A stretch of 64,000 bases of DNA, from assembly GCA_022486705.1 (NCBI GenBank), contig JAKVKC010000007.1, positions 1 through 64,000 on the forward strand. Direction: 5' to 3'. Below are positions 16,375 through 25,400 of this stretch, in pieces. Below the pieces are notes generated by a model. That model saw only the letters and a list, made by a program, of their open reading frames with translations, ran no database searches and was not told the DNA's origin. Position numbers and translations under genes: made by a program. This DNA is from Solobacterium sp. (GTDB taxonomy: Bacteria > Bacillota_I > Bacilli_A > Erysipelotrichales > Erysipelotrichaceae). Position 1 is the first letter of the stretch, and each line of letters starts with the position of its first letter.

Positions 16375-19131
16375 ATGAAGAGATTCGCAAAATTTTTTAC
16401 TGTCTTGGCCACCCTCTTATATCTGAGTGTTCCGTGCCAAGCAGAAAACAATGCAAAGACATCCAACAATCCTCATGTACTCTTTTTAAGCTCGTACAGC
16501 TATCAATGGGAAAGCAATCCGCTGCAGCTGAGAGGATGCGCTGAAACATTATCTGATAAAGCTATCATTGATTATGAATTCATGGACACAAAACGGCTGG
16601 ATTATGAAGATGTCAAGGACCGTGTTTATAACGACATTGTTTCTTTTGAAGAAGAGTCTCAGTTTGACTATGTGATCACGGCAGATGATGCGGCCCTGCA
16701 CTTTGCGGTGGAATATCAGGATGATCTGTTTGCGGATACGCCGATCATCTTTGAAGGGATCAACGATGTTGATTTTGCTTATGAAGCAGCGAAAAATCCA
16801 TTGATCACCGGCGTGATCGAGACCTTCCCTTTGGAAGAGACCATCGATCTAGCCTTAAAGCTCAACCCGAAAGCAAAGACGATCACCGCAATATCAGATG
16901 ATACGATTTCCGGACAGGGATCAACGAAGCAGTTCATGGCCTGCCAAGAGAATCATTCAGATCTGGAATTCAATGTCATCGACTGTTCAGAATTGACTGC
17001 CTCTGAGCTCAGTCAGACCGTTGAGAACTGTGATAAAGACACGATTCTGGTCTATCTGATGATGACAACAGATAAAGACGGCAATCATTATACGATCAAT
17101 GAAGCCATTCATTATTTATATGAAAGTGCGGATGTTCCGATCTATAAAGCAGATGAACTTGGCATGGATGAAGGGATCATCGGCGGAGTCGTCATATCCT
17201 ATTATGATATGGCCGCGCAGGCCGCCAATATTGTCCTGTCGATTGCCCAAGGGGCAGAAATATCTCAGTTCCCGATCATCAATACAACGACATACTGTGA
17301 ATTTGATATGAATGTCATGAAAAAATTCGGGATCACAAAGACCTCTGTTCTTTCTTCCTATGATGGCGAGATCAAGTTCATCAATGAAAATAAGACCTAT
17401 TTTGAGGAACATCAAAGTGCACTGATTCCAGCGGGCATAATCATCTGTCTGCTGATCGCGATCCTGATCATCTTTATCACATCGGTGAAAAAGAATCGCA
17501 AGATCATGCGGGAAATGGTGGACCGTGATCGCATGCTGGATAACTTATTAAAGAATATGCCTGGCGGTATGATCATATACCGCTTCCAGAAACAAGATTT
17601 CCATAAAGCGAAGATCGTTTATTTTTCACAGGGCATTCCAAAGCTGAGCGGCCGGACAGATCAGGAATTCAAAGAATGGATGGGGAAAGATGCCTATGCC
17701 AATCTGAAGGATGAAGTCGATCATCCGGAGATCCTGCAGACGGTATATGAAAGTGTGCAGCAGAGAAAGCCGATCTCTCTGAGCTATCATAGAAAAGATC
17801 GCAATGGCAGAAGAATGCTGATATCTCTGGCAGCTACCTGGTCCTATGATGATGCCAATGGGAATCGTGTTTACTATGCGGTCCTTATGGATGAGACTTT
17901 GCAGGATCAAGTCCTTGCCGCAGAGAAGGAAGCGTTCTTGGCAAAAGCATCAGATACCGCAAAGTCAGAATTCCTATCCAATATGAGCCATGATATCCGT
18001 ACTCCGATCAGTACGATCATCGGGATCACAGATCTGGCCGAAAGTGAAACAGAAGATCCATCGGCGATGAAGAAAGATATTGTAGATATTCATGAAACAA
18101 GCCAATATCTGCTTGGCATTGTGAATGACATTCTGGATATGAGCCGCATTGAAAGCGGCAAGTATACATTGAATTATAAATGGGCACGCATTGCGGAAGT
18201 GATGCACAGCTGCATCAATATTGTGAAGCCGGATATGGAAAAGAAGAAGATCCATTTCATTTATCCGGATATGTCGAAATATGAAAACATTGAATACTAT
18301 ATCGATGTGCTGAAGACGCAGAGAATGCTGGTGAATATCCTGAACAATGCATGCAAGTTCACGGGCGAAGGCGGGACGGTCTCATTGACGATCAGGAACC
18401 TGAAGCATAATGATACGAACTCGACTGATCTGATCACGATTGAAGACAATGGCTGCGGCATGAGCGAAGAATTCTTAAAGACGATCTTTACACCGTTTGC
18501 TCAAGAGAACAATCAGTATTCCGATCAGCAGCCGGGCACCGGATTGGGCTTAGTGCTGGCTAGACAGAACGCCAAAGCAATGGGCGGCGATATCACCGTA
18601 GAAAGCAAGCTTGGTCAGGGAACGAAATTCATGATCACATATCAATACCGCTACCGCGATGCAGATCAGAACACAGAAAAAGAACCGGCGATCAATCAAT
18701 ATGATGCCAATGTCCTGAAGGGCAGGCGTATTCTTGTCTGTGAGGACAGTTCGATCATTGCGGAAATTGAAAAGAAACAGCTGGAAGCAAAGAAATGCAT
18801 TGTGGATATTGCGGCGGATGGCAGAATGGCTGTAAATATGTTCCTGAAATCAAGACCTGCATACTATGATGCCATTCTTATGGATATCCGCATGCCGGTG
18901 ATGAATGGCCTGGAAGCGGCACGGCATATCCGTGAAGCGGAACGTTCGGATGCCAAAGAGATCCCGATCATTGCGATGAGCGCCAATGCGTATCAGGAGG
19001 ATATTGATAAGAGCATAAATGCGGGTATGAATGCGCATTTGGCAAAGCCGGTAGATACTTCTTTGATGTTTGCAACATTGGTAAAACATATCATGGATCG
19101 TGAAAATAAAGGTGTTTCTAACAACTCATAA
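16375..19131 (+). CDS. transmembrane hybrid histidine kinase with ABC substrate-binding-like sensor
   Basis: A 918-residue membrane sensor. A signal peptide (about 1-23, ending PCQA) leads into an extracytoplasmic ABC_sub_bind-type two-lobe domain (about 33-335, starting HVLFLSSYSYQW). One membrane helix lies at about 348-370. Inside the cell are a PAS domain (about 385-510, with MPGGMIIYR and LSGRT), a HisKA domain with His539 (SNMSHDIRTP), an HATPase domain (about 640-770; EDNGCGMS, GTGLGLVLA) and a receiver with phospho-acceptor Asp837 (ILMDIRMP). It ends at the receiver, with no DNA-binding output. It sits right after a phosphonate-type importer, so it may sense a related solute. The output partner is not in the window. 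Confidence 0.9.
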   Translation: MKRFAKFFTVLATLLYLSVPCQAENNAKTSNNPHVLFLSSYSYQWESNPLQLRGCAETLSDKAIIDYEFMDTKRLDYEDVKDRVYNDIVSFEEESQFDYVITADDAALHFAVEYQDDLFADTPIIFEGINDVDFAYEAAKNPLITGVIETFPLEETIDLALKLNPKAKTITAISDDTISGQGSTKQFMACQENHSDLEFNVIDCSELTASELSQTVENCDKDTILVYLMMTTDKDGNHYTINEAIHYLYESADVPIYKADELGMDEGIIGGVVISYYDMAAQAANIVLSIAQGAEISQFPIINTTTYCEFDMNVMKKFGITKTSVLSSYDGEIKFINENKTYFEEHQSALIPAGIIICLLIAILIIFITSVKKNRKIMREMVDRDRMLDNLLKNMPGGMIIYRFQKQDFHKAKIVYFSQGIPKLSGRTDQEFKEWMGKDAYANLKDEVDHPEILQTVYESVQQRKPISLSYHRKDRNGRRMLISLAATWSYDDANGNRVYYAVLMDETLQDQVLAAEKEAFLAKASDTAKSEFLSNMSHDIRTPISTIIGITDLAESETEDPSAMKKDIVDIHETSQYLLGIVNDILDMSRIESGKYTLNYKWARIAEVMHSCINIVKPDMEKKKIHFIYPDMSKYENIEYYIDVLKTQRMLVNILNNACKFTGEGGTVSLTIRNLKHNDTNSTDLITIEDNGCGMSEEFLKTIFTPFAQENNQYSDQQPGTGLGLVLARQNAKAMGGDITVESKLGQGTKFMITYQYRYRDADQNTEKEPAINQYDANVLKGRRILVCEDSSIIAEIEKKQLEAKKCIVDIAADGRMAVNMFLKSRPAYYDAILMDIRMPVMNGLEAARHIREAERSDAKEIPIIAMSANAYQEDIDKSINAGMNAHLAKPVDTSLMFATLVKHIMDRENKGVSNNS

Positions 19132-19167
19132 TATTAGAAGCGAAACAGACAAAACCAGGTGCTTTCG

Positions 19168-19176
19168 TGGTATATT
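19168..19176 (+). promoter_or_regulatory. candidate extended -10 promoter of gpmI
   Basis: TGGTATATT (TG-N-TATATT), 27 bases before the gpmI ATG, with only a weak -35 (AGACAA, 18-base spacing). A GGAG ribosome site lies between. Confidence 0.4.
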
Positions 19177-19203
19177 TAGTACGCAAAAGGAGAAAAAATA
19201 TAT

Positions 19204-20769
19204 ATGGCAAAACCAGTAGTATTGGTAGTAATGGATGGCGTTGGCTGGACAGATAAAGATAATGGCAACGCAGTATTGCATTCTTATAAGCCGCAGATCG
19301 ATGAGCTTATGACGAAGTGGCCTCATACAACGATCAAGGCATCAGGAACCGCTGTTGGACTTCCAAGTGACGGTGATATGGGCAACTCTGAAGTTGGTCA
19401 TAATGCATTGGGATGCGGACAGATCTATTCTCAGGGCGCAAAGCTTGTCAATGAATCGATTGAAAGCGGAGATATCTATAAATCAAATGCCTGGGTCGGA
19501 GCTGTGAAATATGTAAAGGAACATCAGGGAAAGCTGAACTTCTTAGGCTTGCTGTCTGATGGCAATGTACATTCCAACATTTCTCATCTGATCGCGATGA
19601 TCAAAGAAGCGAAGAAAGAGGGAATCAAGGAAGTCAGAGTCCATGCTTTGCTGGATGGACGCGATGTCCCAGAGACAAGTGCACTGCAGTATGTTGATCA
19701 GCTGGAAGAAGTATTCAAGGAACTGAATGATGATACCTTCCATGGCTGCATCGCTTCCGGCGGCGGCAGAATGGTCATCACGATGGATCGTTATGAAGCA
19801 GATTGGTCGATGGTCGAAAAGGGATGGCATATTCATGTGATGGGCGATGGCAGAATGTTCAATTCAGCCAGAGAAGCCATTGAGACATACCGCAAAGAAG
19901 GCAACTATACAGATCAGTATCTGCCTGGATTTGTCGTTGGCAAAGATGGCAAGCCAGCAGGCACCATTGATGATGGCGATGCCGTTATCCTCTACAACTT
20001 CAGAGGTGACAGAGCAGTAGAGATCTCCAAGTGCTTTGACTATATGGATCACTTCACTCAGTTCCCAATGCCGAAGAAGCCAAAGGTATACTATGCAGGC
20101 ATGCTGCAGTATGACGGCGATCTGCATCTGCCGACAAACTTCTTAGTTGAACCTCCGCACATTGAACATACAATGTCTGAGTATTTGGTAAAGAAGAACG
20201 TAAAGTCTTATGCATGTTCAGAAACACAGAAGTTCGGACATATGACATATTTCTGGAACGGCAACCGTTCCAATAAGTTCTCTGATGAATTGGAAGACTG
20301 GGAAGAAGTTCCTTCTGATGTTATTCCATTTGATCAGAAACCATGGATGAAGGCAACGGAAGTCACTGAAAAGATGATCGCTGCCATTGAATCCGGCAAG
20401 TATCAGTTCTTGAGATGCAACTATCCAAACGGCGATATGGTCGGTCATACCGGAAACTATGAAGCAACCATCATCGGTGTTGAATCTGTTGATCTGAATC
20501 TGAGAAGAATCATGGATGCATGCAAGAAGATGGACTATACATTGATCGTTGTTGCGGATCACGGCAACTCTGATGAAATGATCGATAAGTCCGGCAAGCC
20601 TAAGACATCGCATTCCTTAGCTGTTGTTCCATTCGCTATTTACAATGGACCGGAAGGAACAGAGATGAAGGAAGGAGACTTCGGTCTGGCCAATGTTGCG
20701 GCTACTGTTGTTAAGCTCCTTGGCTTCACAGATGCACCGAAGGAATGGCTGGAACCAATCATTAAGTAA
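19204..20769 (+). CDS. gpmI: 2,3-bisphosphoglycerate-independent phosphoglycerate mutase
   Basis: A 521-residue cytoplasmic glycolytic enzyme that interconverts 3- and 2-phosphoglycerate with two Mn ions and a phosphoserine intermediate. The first metal site is VVMDGVGW, the catalytic Ser is in GDMGNSEVGH (about residue 62), and the second metal cluster is VVADHGNSDEM with NYPNGDMVGHTG nearby. The length is normal for the alkaline-phosphatase-superfamily enzyme. Here it stands alone, between two sensor and transport loci, rather than in the gapA-pgk-tpi-gpm-eno operon. A terminator follows. Confidence 0.97.
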   Translation: MAKPVVLVVMDGVGWTDKDNGNAVLHSYKPQIDELMTKWPHTTIKASGTAVGLPSDGDMGNSEVGHNALGCGQIYSQGAKLVNESIESGDIYKSNAWVGAVKYVKEHQGKLNFLGLLSDGNVHSNISHLIAMIKEAKKEGIKEVRVHALLDGRDVPETSALQYVDQLEEVFKELNDDTFHGCIASGGGRMVITMDRYEADWSMVEKGWHIHVMGDGRMFNSAREAIETYRKEGNYTDQYLPGFVVGKDGKPAGTIDDGDAVILYNFRGDRAVEISKCFDYMDHFTQFPMPKKPKVYYAGMLQYDGDLHLPTNFLVEPPHIEHTMSEYLVKKNVKSYACSETQKFGHMTYFWNGNRSNKFSDELEDWEEVPSDVIPFDQKPWMKATEVTEKMIAAIESGKYQFLRCNYPNGDMVGHTGNYEATIIGVESVDLNLRRIMDACKKMDYTLIVVADHGNSDEMIDKSGKPKTSHSLAVVPFAIYNGPEGTEMKEGDFGLANVAATVVKLLGFTDAPKEWLEPIIK

Positions 20770-20776
20770 TACTGAG

Positions 20777-20807
20777 CAGGATCTTCATCTGAGGATCCTG
20801 TTTTTTT
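20777..20807 (+). terminator. terminator of gpmI
   Basis: CAGGATC, a 10-base loop and GATCCTG, followed by seven T. Confidence 0.9.
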
Positions 20808-20862
20808 ATTGCGCCATGAAGAAAGAAAGCGGATAATAGACAGGTTAAAAGGGGAACAGAGA

Positions 20863-22230
20863 ATGAGTGAAAAGAAAACGATCGGTCAGGTAGATCTTCT
20901 GCATGGTCCGATCTTAAAGAATTTAATGATCTTTATGATCCCGATCTTTATCTCCAATGCTTTTCAGCAGCTGTATAATGCGGTCGATACGGCATTGGTA
21001 GGAAATATCTTAGGAGAGAACAGTTTAGCTGCTATCGGAGCAACGGCTTCGATCTTTGAACTGCTGGTTGGTTTTTCGATGAGCCTTGGCACAGGCTTTT
21101 CCATTGTGATTGCCAGAGCCTATGGTTCAAAAGACAGTGATCGTATGAAGAAGGCCATTGCCGGATCGCTTGTGATCGGCCTTGGGACGATCGTGCTCTT
21201 AACGATTTTATCTTATTATGGTCTGGGACCTCTGCTTCATCTGATCAATACACCGGATACGATCTTTGCGGAAGCGCTGCTGTATATACGTATTATCGGT
21301 CTGGGGACCTTGGTGATGTTTGCCTACAATCTGATGTCAGCGATCTTGCGGGCGGTGGGCAATTCCATCATGCCATTGATCTTTCTGATCATCTCTTCAA
21401 TCCTGAATATCTTTTTAGATTATGCTTTCATGAAATGGTTCGGTATGGGCGTGGCGGGAGCTGCTATTGCGACGGTGATCGCTCAGGGCGTATCGGTCAT
21501 ACTGTGCGCTGCTTATATTGTACTGAAGCAGAAGGAACTGATCCCGAGCCGCAAAGACTTTGTCAGAGATGGCGACCTTTATGCGGATCTGGCGGGACAG
21601 GGATTTTCCATGGCCTTTATGGGCTCTATTGTTTCCGTTGGCTCGATCATCCTGCAGTCCGGCATCAATTCTTTAGGAACACAGATCATCGCTGGGCATG
21701 TTGCCGCAAGAAAGATCTTCGCAATTGCCAACCTGCCATTCACTTCCATGGCTATGGCCATCGCTACCTTCATTGGACAGAACAGAGGAGCCAATCAGGG
21801 GCAGCGCATCCTGACGGCTATGAAAGATGCCTATCTCTTTGATGCCATCGGTGCTGCCTTCGTTACCGCATTGCTGTGGCTGACGGCACCATCGCTGATC
21901 CATCTGATCACCGGATCCACCAATGAGGTCATTCTGCAGAATGGCTCCATGTATCTGTATGTATTGGGCCCCTTCTATGCGGTATTGGGGGTATTGCTGC
22001 AGACCAGGTTTGCCTTACAGGGATTGGGATCGAAACTGATCCCGCTCATATCGTCTCTGATCGAATGCATTGGCAAGATCTTATTCACCATCTTCCTGAT
22101 CCCGCCCTTCGGCTATACCGCAGTGATCTGGTGCGAACCGATCATCTGGTGTGCTATGACTTTGCAGCTGGTCTATAGTTTTGCAAAGAACCCATATATC
22201 AAAGAGATCAAAGCAGTTAAAGAATCATAA
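20863..22230 (+). CDS. MATE family efflux transporter
   Basis: A 455-residue membrane exporter of the MATE (multi-antimicrobial extrusion) family, DinF/NorM-like fold. The start at 20863 (MSEKKTIGQVDLL) is chosen because AAAAGGGG precedes it; 18 further upstream codons are open. About twelve transmembrane helices are visible as two similar halves. The N-terminal part reads LKNLMIFMIPIFISNAFQQLYNAVDTALVG, broken here by domain pattern rather than shown in full, and the second half begins near FSMAFMGSIVSVGSIILQ. Family members exchange drugs or metabolites for Na+ or H+. It is monocistronic between two terminators. The substrate is unknown. Confidence 0.9.
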   Translation: MSEKKTIGQVDLLHGPILKNLMIFMIPIFISNAFQQLYNAVDTALVGNILGENSLAAIGATASIFELLVGFSMSLGTGFSIVIARAYGSKDSDRMKKAIAGSLVIGLGTIVLLTILSYYGLGPLLHLINTPDTIFAEALLYIRIIGLGTLVMFAYNLMSAILRAVGNSIMPLIFLIISSILNIFLDYAFMKWFGMGVAGAAIATVIAQGVSVILCAAYIVLKQKELIPSRKDFVRDGDLYADLAGQGFSMAFMGSIVSVGSIILQSGINSLGTQIIAGHVAARKIFAIANLPFTSMAMAIATFIGQNRGANQGQRILTAMKDAYLFDAIGAAFVTALLWLTAPSLIHLITGSTNEVILQNGSMYLYVLGPFYAVLGVLLQTRFALQGLGSKLIPLISSLIECIGKILFTIFLIPPFGYTAVIWCEPIIWCAMTLQLVYSFAKNPYIKEIKAVKES

Positions 22231-22242
22231 GACTGCTTTTTT
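22211..22242 (+). terminator. terminator of the MATE gene
   Basis: AAGCAGT, a 14-base loop and ACTGCTT, then a T run. The stop codon lies in the loop. Confidence 0.8.
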
Positions 22243-22411
22243 GATGCATTATATGCTATGGAAAAACATGGAAATCAGGCAAGATAATATTCATAAACAA
22301 AAATATACGATAGAATATAAATAGCTTGATTTTAATGATGTGTTCTATGAGTTGGCAATGATTCTATAGTGATTTTCGCTATTCAGCAGCAGTAATGCAG
22401 GAGGTATATGT

Positions 22412-25400
22412 ATGAAGACTGCCCTGGCATTGGTCAAAGAATTCTGTACCAATGATTTTGTCAGGAGAGATACGGAAAAATCTCTCTCTTTTCTTGCTAA
22501 TGACATTCATTGGTTTGGGACTTCTGATAATGAAGATGTTTTCAATATTGAAGATGCCCGCAGATATATTGAAGATGAGGTCGAACAGATCCCGTCTCCT
22601 TATCATTTGGACTTCCTGGAAGAAAATGCGATCCCAATCGATCAGAATACAGAGGCGGCATACCTTCGTATCCGTTTGGAGAATTCCGGTGTTTCGATCG
22701 TCGTGCGGATCACTGCGGTGACAAAGATCGAAGATGGAGGACCAAAGATCTGTTCCATGCATTTCTCGGTAGCCGATGAAGAACAGGTAAAAGGGGAATA
22801 CTTCCCATTGCTGAAAAAAGAAGAAAAGATCTTTAATGAAAAGAGAGAACTGGTACTCTCAACGATTGCCGGCGGGATGATGGGCGGCTATATGAAACCA
22901 GACTTCCCTCTCTACTTCATCGACGAAAGAATGCTTGCATACTTAGGGTATCAGAGCGAAGAAGAATTCTCGGCAGATATCGACGGTCTTATCAGCAATA
23001 TCATTCATCCAGATGACAGAAAGATGGTGGATGATGAAGTAGATCGCCAGCTGGCTGTTTCGGATCATTACACGGTCGACTATCGAATGCGCAAAAAGGA
23101 TCAAAGTTATATATGGGTCCATGATATCGGCAAAGTCACGAAATCCATTGATGATGAAGATGTCATTATTTCGGTATGCTATGACATTACTGAGGATCAT
23201 AATAAACAGATCCAGCTGGATAACCTGATCAATGCGATGCCGGGTGGCGTTGTGATCTATCGGATCAAAGGAAATGAATTTTCAATCCTCTATCAATCCA
23301 AAGGCGTCAGTGCACTCTCTGGCAGAACAGAAGCAGAATTCAGCAGTGTCATTGAGCAGGATAAAGCTGCCTCTGTCTACAGTGAAGATGTGGATCGTGT
23401 GGAGGCGGCGATGAATAAAGCAGTTGTCAGCAACGAATCGGTGTCGCTCGACTATCGTATTCCGGTAATGACAGGCGGCTATCGCTGGATCAATGCAAGC
23501 TTTCGCAAAGTCGGCGAAGAGAATGGATATGCTTTTGTCCATGCGGTCTATTCTGAAATGTCGCAGCTGCAGGAACTGTTCCGAGAGATCACCGACAATG
23601 CGGAATTGGCAGTAGGCGTCAGTGACAATGAAACGCATGAGATCCTGTATGCCAATCAATATGCCCGCTCGATCTATCACAAAGAGGGCGTAGATTATAC
23701 TGGAAAAAAATGCTACTCATTCCTAAGAGGATTCAAAGAACCATGCCGATTCTGCGATCAGCTCTATACGAATGGAAAGGGTGCAGAGCAGAGAGATATC
23801 TATGATCCGGCATCAGACCGGTACTTCCTATCGCAGGGAAGACTGATCAATTGGGGCGGGCGCGAAGCACATGTTGTTTATCTGACCGATAATACAAACA
23901 ATCATCGCTCACAGCAGAAAATGCAGGAGATGCTGAAGAATGTTACCTCCGGTATTTTAGTGTGCCATATCGATTGGGAAGGAAAGATCCATAATACGGC
24001 TGTCAATGAGGGGCTCTGCCGTCTGTTTGAAAGAAGTGAAGAAGAACTGCTGGATCAGCTGTATCCAATCTCATCTTATATTTATGCCGATGAAGATGTC
24101 ATGAAGGTAGATGAACTGATCGAAGAAGCGACCAAGCACAAACATGCCCACAGCACCTTCCGGATCTCCGTACCGGATGGCCGGATCAAATCGCTCGCGG
24201 TCGATGTGAATATTGTCAAAGATACCGAGAAGACAAAAACAGCATATATTACTTTCTCTGATATAACAGCACAGAAAGAACAGGCCCAGCAGCTGAAAGA
24301 TGTCCTGAAGAATGTACCGGGAGGCGTCTGCCTGTATCATTGGGATGGAAAGAAACTGAATCCATTGGTGATCAGCGAACACTTTTCTTCTCTTTTAGGT
24401 GCCGATGCGAAGGAAAGAATAGGAAATACCGATGATCTGGATTTCGTGAATGTTCATCCGGATGACTTGGAAGGACTGAAGAAAGCAATATATCACACCA
24501 TTGAAATGCATGAGGTCAATGAGTTTGCATACCGTACGTGGAATGCCGATAAGAAGCAGTATATCTGGCTGTCCTGCCAGGCCATTGCTTTGCCGCAGGC
24601 AGATGGCACAGCAATGGTATACGCAAGCTATGCCGATATCACGAATGAGAGAGAAACAGCACTGCAGCTGATTGCCAGTGAGACGGCTTTGGATATTGCG
24701 GCGAAAGAAGCAGGACTGTGGTATTGGAAGTATGAGCCGGACAATGATCGTGCCTTCTTTGGCGAAAGAACAATGACAAGCCTTGGGCTGCCTCACGTAC
24801 TGGAAAACTTCTCTGAAACTTGGCTGACCTATGGCATGATACTGCCGGCATACCATAGCGTGTATCTTAATGCACTGGATAAAATTAAAAGAGGAGAACC
24901 GCAGGCTGTATTTGAAGCACAGATCATGGTCAATCATGAGATACATTGGGCAGAATTTCACTTCACCAATCTGCCGAAAGCAGAAGGACAGGATCGGATC
25001 GCTGTCTGTACTGGGCGCTCAATTGATTATGAAAAATCACTGGCTGCTAAGTATGAGCTGGAGAAACAGAAACCGGTGTTAGGCGAGAAGAACCTTCTCT
25101 TCCATTGCATTTTTGATCTTGAGTCGGATCATACAGAGGAATATGGAAGTGCCTTCACAGATCTCTCTTTGAAAAAGAAATATCCGACCAGAGAAAAGAT
25201 CGTCGATCATGCGGCCGAGCAGATCATCTCGGAAAAGGACAGAAAGAAATTTATTAAGATCAACAGTGCTGAATATTTGAAGGAACAGCTTAAGACCGGG
25301 AATAATTCTTTCTCAATGAATTATCGCAGAAGACTGCCGGATGGACGGATCAGCTGGACAAAGAATATTCTTCATCTTGTTGAAAATCCAGACACCAGAA

